Shown here: positions 51,874 to 61,460 of the stretch, in pieces
Position numbering within the stretch: the first letter of the stretch is position 1
How the letters are laid out: the number at the start of each line of letters is the position of its first letter
Origin: Verrucomicrobiota bacterium
GTDB lineage: Bacteria > Verrucomicrobiota > Verrucomicrobiia > Opitutales > Opitutaceae
Direction: 5' to 3'
NCBI GenBank assembly: GCA_028293545.1
Contig: JAQGOP010000007.1
Span: 153,220-217,219 of the forward strand
DNA length: 64,000 nucleotides
Translations under genes and position numbers: made by a program
The notes under the pieces: generated by a model
What the model was told of the DNA's origin: nothing
The model's database searches: none
What the model saw: only the letters and a program-made list of their open reading frames with translations

Positions 51874-54800
51874 ATGCTGCCCCTCAATCCGCTGATTCAG
51901 TTAACCCCCCTGCGCGCGCAACGCGGCGTGCTTCGGCTGACCGAGATGATCTGGCATGACGCGCGCCTTCTGCGCATCGAAGCCACCGCCAGCCGCCCCG
52001 ACCATATTGCGCTGGCTGTGGCCAGGAAACTCCCGCGCCGGGCGGTGCGCGACGGCGACGTTTGGGGCCGCCTGTACGACCAACGCTGGTCCCGCGTCGT
52101 CATCCCCGCCGGTGCACCGCGATGGATGCGCTGGGACGAACAGGGCGAGGCCACCCTCTTCATCAATGGCACGCCTTTCTATGGCTTCGATGTCGCCCAC
52201 CGCACCTGTGAGCTTCCTGCCGGCACCCATGAAGTCTGGGTCGAGAGCCTCTGTGCCCAAGCCGCGATCTGGCATCCCGACGCCAGGGGCCTCGCCCCCG
52301 GCGGGAATCTTTTCCGCGGTGCGCAGCTCCTGCGGCGGGATGACGAAGCGTGGGCCGCTTACCACGACTTGAACTGTCTCTACGACTGGATGCTGGAAAT
52401 GCGGCAGCGCGAGCATCCCGGCATCGCGCGCGAATTGAACGCGATGTCACAGCAACCGCCGCTCATCGATGTCTCGCCGGTTTATCGCCGGCTCCTGCGC
52501 GGGCTCGACACCGCGCTCGATGGCTTCGACACCGGCGGCATCCCGGCGCTGCGCCGCGGGCTGGCGGCGATCTACCGGGAGATGCGCGACAGCCAGCCAT
52601 TCAGCCGCGCGGCGCTCACCGGCCATTCCCACCTCGACCTGGTGTGGCTCTGGACCGAGCAATTCGGCGAGGGCAAAGCGGTACACACGTTCGCGAACGT
52701 GAACCGTCTGATGGCGCTCTACCCGGAATTCCGTTTCGCTTACTCGCAACCCGCAAGCTACGAAGCGGTGGGCCGTCGCTCCCCGGAACTGCATCGCGCG
52801 GTCCGCGCCCGGATCCGCACCGGCCAGTGGGAAGCGACCGGCGGCATGTACGTCGAGAGCGATTCCCACGTCGCCTGCGGCGAGGGCCTGGCGCGGTCTT
52901 TCATGCTCGGCCAGGAATCATTCGAAAAACTCACGGGGCGCCGCTCGCGCTCGCTCTGGCTGCCCGACCTTTTCGGCTTCACGGCCTGCCTGCCGCAGCT
53001 GATGCGGCTCAGCGGCGTGGATTATTTTTTCACAACCAAGACCACGTGGAACACCCTCAACCGCTTTCCCCATTCGAGCTTCGTCTGGCGCGGCGCCGGC
53101 GGCCACGGGGTGGTGAGTCACGTGACGCAGGGCGTCCAATTCAACAACACGATGTCGGTCGACCAGCTGCGTTCGGCGGCGCACCAGCATCAGCAGGGGG
53201 ACCTGCACGACGAGTTCCTCATGCCGAACGGCTATGGCGACGGCGGCGGCGGCCCGAGCGAGGAAATGTGCGAGCGCGCCCGGAGGTTGTCCGCGCTGCG
53301 CGGATTGCCCGCGTTGAAATGGGACCAGCCCGAGGCATTTTTCGACCGGCTCGCCCGGAAGACGGCGCAGCTGCCGGTGCTCGACGGCGAAATTTACCTC
53401 GAATATCACCGCGGCACTTTTACGACGCACAGCCGCGTGAAATCGCGCTTCCGCGAACTCGAGCGCGCGCTGCAGCTGCGCGAGGCCGCGCTGGTCGCCA
53501 CGCATGGCGCCGCCACGGCCGACCTCGCGCACGCGTGGCGTCGCATGGTGTTCGCCCAGTTCCACGACTATATTCCCGGCAGCTCGATCCCGGAGGTCTA
53601 CGCGACGGGATTGCCGGAGCTCGCGGGCCTGGCGCGCGGACAGGCCGCCGCGGCGGTGCAGGCCTTGGCGAAGGGACCGTCCCGGGCTTCGGGGGATGCG
53701 CTGCATCTGTTCAACCCCCTGCCGATCGCGCGGCGCTGCCTGGTGCAGGGCAAGGTTTATGACCTGCCTCCGCTCGCGGGCGTGCCGGCGGCGAATGCGC
53801 AGGTTACGGGGATTGCGCCCGTCACGGTGGAGCATCGCAGGCTGTCGAATCGCCGGGTCGAGGCGAAGATCGACGCGCGCGGACACTTGTCGTCGCTGAG
53901 CGTCGACGGCCGCTTCGTCGAACTCGCGGCGAATGCGGGCGAACTCGTCGTTTATCCGGAGCAGCCGGCGAACTTCGGGCCGTGGGACATCGACCGCGCG
54001 TCGCTTTCGCTCGGCCAGCCTGCGCGCGGGCCGGCGACGATCACCACGGAGAAGAACGCTATCGCGGTTGCGCGGAAGATCGGGGCATCCAGCACCTCGG
54101 TCGTGCGCTATTGGCTCGAGCCGGGGTCGACGCTGCTGCGCGTGACGGTCGAGCTGGATTGGCATGAACCCGAGGTGATGGTGAAGCTCCATTTTCCCAC
54201 GACGTACCGCGGCCGCGAAGTGCGCTGCGGCACGCCGTTCGGCAGCATCCTGCGGCCCCAGCTTGCGACCACGCGCGAAGCCGAGGCGATGTGGGAATGG
54301 CCGATCAGCCGCTGGGCCACGGTGAGCGCCGAGACGGAGCGCGAGGGATTGTTCCTCGTGACGGAGGCGAAATACGGCGTGAGCTGCCGCGACGGCAACC
54401 TCGGCCTGACCTTGATCCGCACGCAAAAACACGTGGGCTTCGAGGACCACGGCCGCGCCTATCCCGCGCAGCTCAGCCGCCTGCCGAAAGCCGGGAGCAT
54501 TTTCACCGACCTTGGCCCGCATCGCATCGAGCTCGCCCTTGGTTTCTACGATGTCACGGCGCCGCGCGCGGAGCAGCCGGTGGTCCACGCCGAGAATTTG
54601 TTCACGCCCGCGATCGCGTACCGCGGGAAACCGGTGGCCTCGGCATTCCGCGGCATCGAAGGCGGCGAATCGCTGATCCCGCACTGGGCCAAGCCCGAAG
54701 GCCGTAACCGCTGGGTGCTCCGCCTGCATGAAGTCAGCGGCCAGCGCGGCGTCGCGAAGGTCCAACTGGACCCGGGCTGGTCCGCGCGCAAAATCGATCT

Positions 54801-54894
54801 CCTTGGCAAAGCGATGGGCACGCCGCTCCGCGGCGGACGCCTCCCGTTTGACCCGTACGAGATCGTGAGCCTTGAAATGAGTCGAAAAGCGTAG
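51874..54894 (+). CDS. Alpha-mannosidase (GH38)
   Basis: A 1006-residue GH38 enzyme. GHSHLDLVWLW starts the catalytic domain with zinc ligands His253 and Asp255; the nucleophile and third ligand is Asp365 (LWLPDLFGFTA). YSQPASYEAV and GQWEATGGMYVESD are family segments, and the C-terminal half is beta-sandwich. No signal peptide is visible, so it likely works in the cytosol on imported oligosaccharides. The divergent LuxR-type gene upstream may control it. Stop TAG 54892-54894 belongs to a family A repeat. Confidence 0.93.
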   Translation: MLPLNPLIQLTPLRAQRGVLRLTEMIWHDARLLRIEATASRPDHIALAVARKLPRRAVRDGDVWGRLYDQRWSRVVIPAGAPRWMRWDEQGEATLFINGTPFYGFDVAHRTCELPAGTHEVWVESLCAQAAIWHPDARGLAPGGNLFRGAQLLRRDDEAWAAYHDLNCLYDWMLEMRQREHPGIARELNAMSQQPPLIDVSPVYRRLLRGLDTALDGFDTGGIPALRRGLAAIYREMRDSQPFSRAALTGHSHLDLVWLWTEQFGEGKAVHTFANVNRLMALYPEFRFAYSQPASYEAVGRRSPELHRAVRARIRTGQWEATGGMYVESDSHVACGEGLARSFMLGQESFEKLTGRRSRSLWLPDLFGFTACLPQLMRLSGVDYFFTTKTTWNTLNRFPHSSFVWRGAGGHGVVSHVTQGVQFNNTMSVDQLRSAAHQHQQGDLHDEFLMPNGYGDGGGGPSEEMCERARRLSALRGLPALKWDQPEAFFDRLARKTAQLPVLDGEIYLEYHRGTFTTHSRVKSRFRELERALQLREAALVATHGAATADLAHAWRRMVFAQFHDYIPGSSIPEVYATGLPELAGLARGQAAAAVQALAKGPSRASGDALHLFNPLPIARRCLVQGKVYDLPPLAGVPAANAQVTGIAPVTVEHRRLSNRRVEAKIDARGHLSSLSVDGRFVELAANAGELVVYPEQPANFGPWDIDRASLSLGQPARGPATITTEKNAIAVARKIGASSTSVVRYWLEPGSTLLRVTVELDWHEPEVMVKLHFPTTYRGREVRCGTPFGSILRPQLATTREAEAMWEWPISRWATVSAETEREGLFLVTEAKYGVSCRDGNLGLTLIRTQKHVGFEDHGRAYPAQLSRLPKAGSIFTDLGPHRIELALGFYDVTAPRAEQPVVHAENLFTPAIAYRGKPVASAFRGIEGGESLIPHWAKPEGRNRWVLRLHEVSGQRGVAKVQLDPGWSARKIDLLGKAMGTPLRGGRLPFDPYEIVSLEMSRKA

Positions 54895-55058
54895 GGCGCG
54901 GTCTCGGACCCGCCTCGGGCTAACGTAGCGCCGTGTCTCCGACCGGCTCGTTGGGCTCCAACCACAAATCTGCGGCTCAGTGATTGAAACGCGTAATGAA
55001 GCCAGTCGAAGACGTGGCGCGACGTTTTCCCCCGAGGCGGGTCGGAGACCGCGCCCTA
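54892..55058. repeat. Family A inverted repeat pair
   Basis: Forward copy at 54892-54916 and reverse copy at 55034-55058, with a partial copy (GCCGTGTCTCCGACCGG) between. The first TAG is the GH38 stop. It occupies the 212-bp gap before the nucleotidyltransferase gene. Confidence 0.87.
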
Positions 55059-55106
55059 CTTCGGAAGGGTTGCGCCGTGGCCGGGCAGCCTTTGTGATTT
55101 GGGGCG

Positions 55107-56036
55107 ATGCAACCCGCGCTCCTCGTTCTCGCCGCCGGCATGGGCTCGCGCTACGGCGGACTCAAGCAGATCGACCCGGTCGGACCCTCGGGCGAAACCG
55201 TGCTCGATTACGCAGTCTTCGATGCGCAGCGCGCCGGATTCGGACGCGTGGTGTTTGTGATCAGGAAAGATTTCGAGGCGGTGTTTCGCGAGCAAGTGGG
55301 CGCCAAATACGCCGGGCGCATCGCGGTGGATTATGTCTTCCAGTCGCCTGCGGCCTTGCCCGAAGGATGCGTGGCGCCGGCGGGACGCGAGAAACCGTGG
55401 GGCACCGGGCACGCGGTGTGGTGCGCGCGCGACGCGGTGCGGGAACCGTTCGCGGTGATCAATGCCGACGATTTCTACGGGGCGGATTCATTTGCCCAGC
55501 TGGGAAAATTCCTCACCGGCCCCGCCGCGATGGCGCGCGGGTTTGACCCGATGTCGGGTCATCGCACGCCCCGCTCGCTCGCCGCGCACTTCGCGATGGT
55601 GGGGTTCACGCTATCGAACACCCTGTCCGAGCACGGCGCCGTCTCGCGCGGGCAATGCGCCACGAACGGCGAGGGCGATTTGGAGTCGATCGTCGAACGC
55701 GTGGGAATCCAGCCGGCGGAAGTCGGGCCCGGCCGCACTTATAGTGGAAAGGAAACGGTTTCGATGAACTGCTGGGGTTTCACGCCGGCGCTCTTCGCGG
55801 GGTTGGATCGCCAGCTCCATGAATTTTTCGTCGCGCGCGGCGCCGACCTGAAGGCGGAGTTTTACCTGCCTGCCGCGGTTTCCGAGATGATCGCGCGGCG
55901 GGAAGCCACGGTGAAGGTGCTACCGACTTCGAGCGCGTGGTTTGGCGTGACGTACCGCGAGGACAAGCCCCGCGTGATCGCGGCGATCGCCGAGCTCGTG
56001 CGAGCGGGGAAATACCCGGCGAAACTTTTTCCCTGA
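55107..56036 (+). CDS. Sugar nucleotidyltransferase (NTP_transferase family)
   Basis: A 309-residue nucleotidyltransferase. VLAAGMGSRYGGLKQID (residues 7-23) is the nucleotide-binding motif. A probable metal-binding pair is Asp121-Asp122 (INADDFYG). The KPWGTGHAVWCA segment is typical of enzymes transferring UMP or TMP to sugar 1-phosphates. It is 70 bp after the repeat following the GH38 gene and 92 bp before the GH116-type gene. The pairing with a NahK-like kinase 2.6 kb downstream suggests sugar-1-P to NDP-sugar conversion. Confidence 0.87.
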   Translation: MQPALLVLAAGMGSRYGGLKQIDPVGPSGETVLDYAVFDAQRAGFGRVVFVIRKDFEAVFREQVGAKYAGRIAVDYVFQSPAALPEGCVAPAGREKPWGTGHAVWCARDAVREPFAVINADDFYGADSFAQLGKFLTGPAAMARGFDPMSGHRTPRSLAAHFAMVGFTLSNTLSEHGAVSRGQCATNGEGDLESIVERVGIQPAEVGPGRTYSGKETVSMNCWGFTPALFAGLDRQLHEFFVARGADLKAEFYLPAAVSEMIARREATVKVLPTSSAWFGVTYREDKPRVIAAIAELVRAGKYPAKLFP

Positions 56037-56128
56037 AGATTTTCACCGCCACTGAACGCCGAGGGACGCTAATTTCGGAAAAGTGAAAACGAGTGAAGAC
56101 CAGCGGTTGAACTTTCCTGCCTAACCCC

Positions 56129-58690
56129 GTGAAAAAATCCCCTGCTGTCTGGCCGGTTTTAAAGTCCTATACCAACGACCATCTGGCCCGGATCGCCATG
56201 CCGGTCGGGGGAATCGGCACCGGCACAGTTTCGCTCACGGGCTGGGGTGCGTGGCGGCATTGGGAGCTGATGAACCGGCCGGCGAAAAATTTCACACCGA
56301 CGGGCCAGGCGGGTTCGTCGGGATTCTTCGCCGTGCGGGCGGCGCGGCGCGGCGGGGCGCCGGTCACGCGGCTGCTCGAGGGCCCGCTGCCGGTCGGCGA
56401 ATGGGAAGGCGACGAAGGTTCCCCGGCGCGCAACGCCGGGCTGCCCCGGTTTCGGCGCTGCACGTTCCGGGCGGCGTATCCGCTCGCGCAGGTGGAGCTG
56501 GCGGATGAGGCGATGCCGGTGCGCGCGGTGCTGGAGGTGTTCAACCCGCTGGTGCCCGGCGACGCGGCGCGCAGCGCCCTTCCGGTCGCGCTGGTGCGCG
56601 TGCGGCTGCACAATCTTTCTCGCGCGCCGGTTTCCGCCGCGGTCGCGGCGGTGCTCCCGAACTATATCGGGAACGATGGCTTCACGACGAAGCTCGATGA
56701 TTTTCGCGGGAGACATTTCCCCATCGGCTCCGCGGGTGGGCGCAACACCTGGCAGGAATCCTCCGCCGTTCGCGGCGTGCTGCTGGCTTCGGACGGGGTT
56801 GCGCGCACGCACCCGGCCTGGGGCACGCTGGCGCTGGCGACCACGGCGAAGCGAGGCGTGACGCATCGGACGGCGTGGGCCGACCTGGGCTGGAACGATC
56901 CCCTGCTGGAATTCTGGGACGATTTTTCGGCGGATGGAAAACTCGAGGAAAAATCGGCGAAGACCGACACGCCCACGGCGTCGCTCGCGGTGGCGGTGGA
57001 GATTCCGCCGATGGGAGAGAACACCGTGGAGTTCATCGTCGCCTGGCATTTTCCGAATCGGGAAAACTGGGGCCACGGCGAGAAGCATGTCCCGGCGATC
57101 GTGGGCAACCATTACACGGTGCCGCTGGCGGACGCGTGGGCGGCGGCGGAAAGCGCGGCGAAGCAGTGGCCCGCGCTGGAGCGCGAAACGGTCGCGTTCG
57201 TGCGCGGCGTGGTGGAGTGCGACCTCGCCGCGGAAGTGCGCGAGGCGGCCTTGTTCAATCTATCGACGCTCCGCTCGCAGACCTGTTTCCGCACGGCGGA
57301 CGGGCGTTTCTTCGGATGGGAAGGCTGCTTCGATCGGCAAGGCAGCTGTCATGGGAACTGCACGCACGTCTGGAATTACGAGCACGCCACCGCGAATCTC
57401 TTCCCGGAGCTGGCGCGCTCGATGCGTGAGACGGAATTCTCGGAATTCAGCATGCAGGCGGATGGGTTGATGACGTTTCGCGTGCCGCTGCCCCTGCGGC
57501 CGGTATCGGGCCCGGTTTATGCCGCCGCCGACGGGCAGATGGGCTGCCTGCTCAAGCTGCATCGCGAGTGGCGGATCTCGGGCGACACGGCGTGGCTCCG
57601 GGCGTTGTGGCCGCGCGCGCGCCTGGCGCTCGAGTTCGCGTGGCTGCCCGGCGGCTGGGACGCGGACCAGGACGGGGTGATGGAAGGCGCGCAGCACAAC
57701 ACGATGGACGTGGAGTATTTTGGCCCGAATCCGCAGATGGCTTCGTGGTACCTCGGCGCACTGCGCGCGGGAGAGGAAATGGCCCGCGCGCTCGGCGAGG
57801 AAGATTTCGCGGCGAAATGCCGGGACCTCTTCGAACGGGGCCGCGCGTGGGTCGACGCGAATTTATTCAACGACGACTACTATGAGCACGAGGTCCGCCC
57901 GCCCGGGACATGGGCCAACGTGCGCACCGGCCTGGTGATCGGGCCGGAATCGAAAACCCCGGCGGATCCGGCGTATCAGCTCGGCGCGGGTTGCCTGGTG
58001 GACCAGCTGGCCGGGCAGGTGAATGCGCATTTCGAAGGACTGGGGCACCTGTTGGACCCCGTGCACGAGCGCGAGGCGTTGCGGGCGGTGCTCGCGCACA
58101 ACCGGCGCCACGGTTTCGAGGCGCATTTCAACCACATGCGCAGTTATGCGCTCGGCGATGAAACCGCGCTGTTGATGGCTTCGTATCCGCGTGGTCGGCG
58201 GCCGGCGCGGCCGTTCCCGTATTATACCGAAGTGATGACGGGGTTTGAGTACTGCGTGGCGCTGCACCTGGCGCAGGAGGGGATGGTCCGCGATGCGCTC
58301 AAGGTGGTGCGCGATATCCGCGCCCGCTACGACGGCCGAAAGCGGAATCCGTTCGACGAAGCGGAATGCGGGCACCACTACGCGCGCGCCATGAACAGCT
58401 GGGGGCTGATCGCCGCAATGACGGGGTTTCATTTTTCCACACTGACCGGCGCGATGACGTTCGCGAAGAGCCCGCGGCACGTGCGGTGGTTCTGGTCGGC
58501 GGGGACGGCTTGGGGCACCGCGGAACTGGCGCCGACACTCCGCCGCACGAAAATTGTCGTCGCCTGTCTCGGGGGTAAGCTGGCCGTGCGTCGTTTGACC
58601 CTCACCGGGCTGGGCACGAAGGAATTCAAATCCGAGAAAACACTCGCGCCGGGACGCTCTCTCACGGTTGAAATAGCGCCCCCCGCATGA
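56129..58690 (+). CDS. GH116-type beta-glucosidase/glucocerebrosidase-like protein
   Basis: An 853-residue protein related to the non-lysosomal GBA2 family: RIAMPVGGIGTGTVSLTG at the N-terminus, GSCHGNCTHVWNYEHATA and LFPELARSMRETEF in the catalytic half, and the acidic cluster WDADQDGVMEGAQHNTMD (residues 510-527) that probably includes catalytic acids. GTG at 56129 is the start; no ATG is closer. No signal peptide is seen. The stop overlaps the next start by 4 bp (ATGA), so it is coupled to the kinase gene. Confidence 0.86.
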   Translation: MKKSPAVWPVLKSYTNDHLARIAMPVGGIGTGTVSLTGWGAWRHWELMNRPAKNFTPTGQAGSSGFFAVRAARRGGAPVTRLLEGPLPVGEWEGDEGSPARNAGLPRFRRCTFRAAYPLAQVELADEAMPVRAVLEVFNPLVPGDAARSALPVALVRVRLHNLSRAPVSAAVAAVLPNYIGNDGFTTKLDDFRGRHFPIGSAGGRNTWQESSAVRGVLLASDGVARTHPAWGTLALATTAKRGVTHRTAWADLGWNDPLLEFWDDFSADGKLEEKSAKTDTPTASLAVAVEIPPMGENTVEFIVAWHFPNRENWGHGEKHVPAIVGNHYTVPLADAWAAAESAAKQWPALERETVAFVRGVVECDLAAEVREAALFNLSTLRSQTCFRTADGRFFGWEGCFDRQGSCHGNCTHVWNYEHATANLFPELARSMRETEFSEFSMQADGLMTFRVPLPLRPVSGPVYAAADGQMGCLLKLHREWRISGDTAWLRALWPRARLALEFAWLPGGWDADQDGVMEGAQHNTMDVEYFGPNPQMASWYLGALRAGEEMARALGEEDFAAKCRDLFERGRAWVDANLFNDDYYEHEVRPPGTWANVRTGLVIGPESKTPADPAYQLGAGCLVDQLAGQVNAHFEGLGHLLDPVHEREALRAVLAHNRRHGFEAHFNHMRSYALGDETALLMASYPRGRRPARPFPYYTEVMTGFEYCVALHLAQEGMVRDALKVVRDIRARYDGRKRNPFDEAECGHHYARAMNSWGLIAAMTGFHFSTLTGAMTFAKSPRHVRWFWSAGTAWGTAELAPTLRRTKIVVACLGGKLAVRRLTLTGLGTKEFKSEKTLAPGRSLTVEIAPPA

Positions 58691-59805
58691 GCCAATCGCC
58701 CGTTCCCCCTGAATTAAACGCCGTCGTCGCAGATTTTCCGCTGGCCGGCGGGTTTGTCTCGGCGTCACCCCACGGCAGCGGCCACATCAACGAAACTTAC
58801 GCGGTCACCTGCGAGGGGACCGTCGGCCCGCGCCGCTACATATTCCAGAAGGTGAATCATCGCATCTTCAAGGATGTGCCCGCGTTGATGGAAAATGTGC
58901 GCCGGGTGACGGCGCACGTCGCCGCGAAGGTGAGGGCGCGCGAGGGTGAAGCTGCGGCGCGCCGGGTGCTGACGGTGGTGCCGACGCGGGACGGACGCGA
59001 TTTTGCCCAGGACGAGGGCGGCGGATACTGGCGGGTTTACGATTTTATCGAGGGGGCGCACACGGTCGACCGCGTGACGAACGTGGCGCAGGCGCGCGCG
59101 GCGGCCGGAGCCTTTGGCGAATTCCAGGCGCAGCTGGCGGACCTGCCGGGGGCGCGACTGCACGAGACGATCCCGAATTTTCACCATACGCGCAGTCGTT
59201 TCGAGGCGCTGCGGCGCGCGTTGACGGCGGATTCGGCCGGACGAGCTGGGGAGGTGAAGGCAGAGATCGATTTCGCCTTCGCGCGCGAGGCGGATGCGGA
59301 CCTGCTGCTCGGGTTGCTGGCGCGCGGGGAGATTTCCGAGCGCGTCACGCACAACGACACGAAGATCAACAATGTCATGCTGGACGACGTGACCGGCCGC
59401 ACGGTGGCGGTGATCGACCTCGACACGATCATGCCGGGGCTGCCGCTCTACGATTTCGGCGAGATGGTGCGGACATCGGCGAGCTCGACGTTTGAGGACG
59501 ATCCCAATCCCGGCAACATGGTGGTCCGGCTCCCGGAGTTTCGCGCACTGGTGGAGGGTTACCTGGGTTCGGCGGTGGGCGGCGTGCTCAATGCCACCGA
59601 GCGCGCGCACCTCGGTTTTGCCGGGAAGCTGATGACGTATGAAAACGGCGTCCGTTTCCTGACCGACTACCTCCAAGGGGACACGTACTACAAGATCAAG
59701 CACCCGCGTCACAACCTCGAGCGCACCCGGACCCAGTTCGCGCTGGTGCGCAGCATCGAGGAAAAAACCGCGGAGATGACGGCGATCATCGAGCAATCCA
59801 GCTGA
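58687..59805 (+). CDS. Phosphotransferase, NahK-like (N-acetylhexosamine 1-kinase type)
   Basis: A 372-residue kinase of the aminoglycoside phosphotransferase fold. The catalytic loop is THNDTKINNVMLD with Asp224, and the metal-binding IDLDT is at 243-247. NHRIFKDVPALMENVRRVT and KIKHPRHNLERTRTQ are family-specific. Such enzymes phosphorylate anomeric hydroxyls of N-acetylhexosamines. It is coupled to the GH116 gene and shares the operon with a nucleotidyltransferase, consistent with salvage of the released sugar to an NDP-sugar. Substrate not determined. Confidence 0.86.
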   Translation: MSQSPVPPELNAVVADFPLAGGFVSASPHGSGHINETYAVTCEGTVGPRRYIFQKVNHRIFKDVPALMENVRRVTAHVAAKVRAREGEAAARRVLTVVPTRDGRDFAQDEGGGYWRVYDFIEGAHTVDRVTNVAQARAAAGAFGEFQAQLADLPGARLHETIPNFHHTRSRFEALRRALTADSAGRAGEVKAEIDFAFAREADADLLLGLLARGEISERVTHNDTKINNVMLDDVTGRTVAVIDLDTIMPGLPLYDFGEMVRTSASSTFEDDPNPGNMVVRLPEFRALVEGYLGSAVGGVLNATERAHLGFAGKLMTYENGVRFLTDYLQGDTYYKIKHPRHNLERTRTQFALVRSIEEKTAEMTAIIEQSS

Positions 59806-59868
59806 GGCCTGAAATCCGAATGGTGCTCAGTTAAGCCCGGTTGTTATACGGTCGTAACCCGGACTTAG

Positions 59869-60092
59869 GAAAAAAAAGAGTCTTCAACGAGGAACGCAGG
59901 AAAAGGATATAGGCTCGATCCTCCTCATCTACCTCGGCCCCGCGAAAGGCGGCCGCCAGGGCACCCCGAAACAAACCTCACATCAACTAGTGGGACTATA
60001 CTAGTCCTAATGGGAAAAAGAGTACCGGTCGCGCAAAACGAGGCACACCGAACCACTTGATTATGCAGACCCAATCGAATCAATTACCCTGA
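59869..60092 (+). pseudogene. Decayed Rhs/polymorphic-toxin C-terminal tail (copy 1)
   Basis: In one frame 59899-59928 reads GKGYRLDPPH; in the next frame 59973-60008 reads KPHIN, a TAG (59988-59990), then WDYTSP, continuing NGKKSTGRAKRGTP to a TGA (60090-60092) that overlaps the next ATG as TGATG. From memory this is the end of a widespread Rhs-type toxin tail (…GYRLDPPH … PHIN-x-WDY …), so the segment is a remnant with a frameshift and a nonsense codon. The upstream part of the parent gene is absent. The following intact gene is a likely immunity gene. Confidence 0.6.
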
Positions 60093-60532
60093 TGGACGCA
60101 TCTAAAATAGAAGAATATGAACGAATCAACGGGCCGGGATCTTTTATCCCATTTCGAACGTTATCACCAGAGGAAAATCTGGCCATTCGAAAAGCGCTTA
60201 TTAAAGAACTTCGCCTTTCAGAAACCATATCATCGCAAGACCTTGTTAACGTAATTGCTGGGCGCAGTGAAGGGCTAAGCAGCGCGAGTCTAGATCCAAA
60301 TAATGAGGATTTACTAAAAATGTTTTTGTCTTTTAAACTCCCGACATCTGATAAACTGTATGTCAATTGGTATCAATATGACGACATAGATGAGTTTGAT
60401 GCACTCGATGTAATCGGCCGCCTTTCTGATATATGGTATCCAGTAGCAGAAGATTTGGAGATAATGGACATTACAAGCAGGTGGATCGTAACCATTGAGC
60501 ACGACGGCGTGGTAGTTTTATTGCGATGGTAA
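60092..60532 (+). CDS. Immunity-like protein (family 1, copy 1)
   Basis: A 146-residue acidic protein, AT-rich in codon use unlike its GC-rich neighbours. It begins MDASKIEEYERINGPG and ends IEHDGVVVLLRW. The C-terminal segment with LYVNWYQYDDIDE and SDIWYP matches the paralogue at 61798 at 24 of about 58 positions. Its ATG overlaps the TGA of a decayed toxin tail, the normal arrangement of toxin-immunity gene pairs. Function as an immunity protein is an inference from context; I do not recognise the Pfam family. Confidence 0.65.
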   Translation: MDASKIEEYERINGPGSFIPFRTLSPEENLAIRKALIKELRLSETISSQDLVNVIAGRSEGLSSASLDPNNEDLLKMFLSFKLPTSDKLYVNWYQYDDIDEFDALDVIGRLSDIWYPVAEDLEIMDITSRWIVTIEHDGVVVLLRW

Positions 60533-60549
60533 TTAGCTTTTTGCTGCCG

Positions 60550-60797
60550 TTTGGGGCAGGAAAGAGGCCAGGCTATCAAATGAAAGAAGGTGAAGGCGGT
60601 GGCTACAGGGCGAACGGCCGCACCGAAGGGACTGGCATATATTTTTTGGTTTACTGAACGAATAGCCCCAAAGGTCTATGACGCCTGACGATTACTCGCA
60701 GCGCACGGTGCCGGAAATCATCGATGTCGCCGGGGCAGCCGCGACCGGTGCGACGGTGACGGGTCCAAAAGCTCCAACATGGTGCATTCGTGATTAA
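60550..60797 (+). pseudogene. Rhs-related remnants
   Basis: One frame (60550-60657) gives GYRANGRTEGTGIYF; another (60678-60797, 39 residues) gives MTPDDYSQRTVPEIIDV and GAAATGATVTG. Both resemble pieces of Rhs-type proteins of Verrucomicrobia (from memory, unverified). The fragments are in different frames and short, and the segment 60616-60680 is repeated imperfectly at 62424-62490. Confidence 0.4.
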
Positions 60798-60829
60798 TGC
60801 AGTTGAGAGTTCAGACATGACTCCTTCGG
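60787..60829. repeat. 43-bp segment, inverted copy at 62381-62423
   Basis: The sequence beginning TTCGTGATTAATGCAGTTG is found on the opposite strand at 62381-62423 with only three mismatches over 43 bp. It marks a duplication or insertion boundary in the AT-rich island. Confidence 0.8.
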
Positions 60830-60887
60830 CTTATCCCGTCAAAGCCTCCGGCACTCGGAGACCATCCACCGCTAAGACCATGATATA

Positions 60888-61055
60888 ATGAAAAAGCTAT
60901 TAGGCATTGTTGCAGTTATCGTCTGAGGGACTCTGCTCATCGGTGTCCCGGTAGCGAACACTGCGGCAGCGACTACGACAGGATATGCAACGACGACATG
61001 CGTAGGTGGCGTCGCAACCGCGCTCGCTAGAGGTTGGGGTTGGCCGGGGTTTTAA
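60888..61055 (+). pseudogene. Small exported peptide with internal TGA
   Basis: The frame MKKLLGIVAVIV, TGA (60924-60926), GTLLIGVPVANTAAATTTGY … GWGWPGF, TAA looks like a signal-peptide or two-TM small protein of about 55 codons with one nonsense codon. No family recognised; no clear ribosome binding site. The next ATG is 11 bp after its stop. Either a pseudogene or not translated. Confidence 0.3.
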
Positions 61056-61065
61056 TTTAAAGCGT

Positions 61066-61392
61066 ATGGGATATCCGATTTATAAGCTAAATGCCATCGA
61101 GCCCAACGCGATCGTTGCGGCCCTTCAAGCGGCTGGATTGACGGTAATCGTGTCGCCTGCGACGACGACGCATGTGGAACGCGTATTTGAAATCTCGCGC
61201 GGGCGAATGCGAGCGAAGCTTATCGTTCATAGCGAGCGACTGTCTGAAAGTCGCTTATTGAGCGTCGTTGTAGGCCACCGATTATTTTGGTTTGGTGACC
61301 TGAAATTGGTTCGTCACATCGAAGCGATCTTAACGGCACAAGGTGCGACGAAGCCGAGCCCCGATGAACTCTGTAAACCAGTCAAATGCTGA
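61066..61392 (+). CDS. Hypothetical protein
   Basis: 108 residues from the ATG at 61066 (MGYPIYKLNAIEPN); an upstream in-frame ATG at 61006 is possible. Composition is mixed and there are no TMs or motifs I recognise. The residues form plausible alternating strands and helices (VFEISRGRMRAKLIVHSERL). It sits in the AT-rich island between Rhs-type remnants; it could be an orphan effector or immunity gene, but this is unsupported. Confidence 0.4.
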   Translation: MGYPIYKLNAIEPNAIVAALQAAGLTVIVSPATTTHVERVFEISRGRMRAKLIVHSERLSESRLLSVVVGHRLFWFGDLKLVRHIEAILTAQGATKPSPDELCKPVKC

Positions 61393-61460
61393 CCGTCAAA
61401 ACCGCCTCGGTCTTCGTCGCACTTGCGCACTTGATCTGCGGTAAGAGGGAAAAACATTAG

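Noticed and set aside
52918..54765. Minus-strand ORF of 615 residues over GH38
   Set aside because: Shadow of a well-supported GH38 gene with visible zinc and nucleophile motifs.
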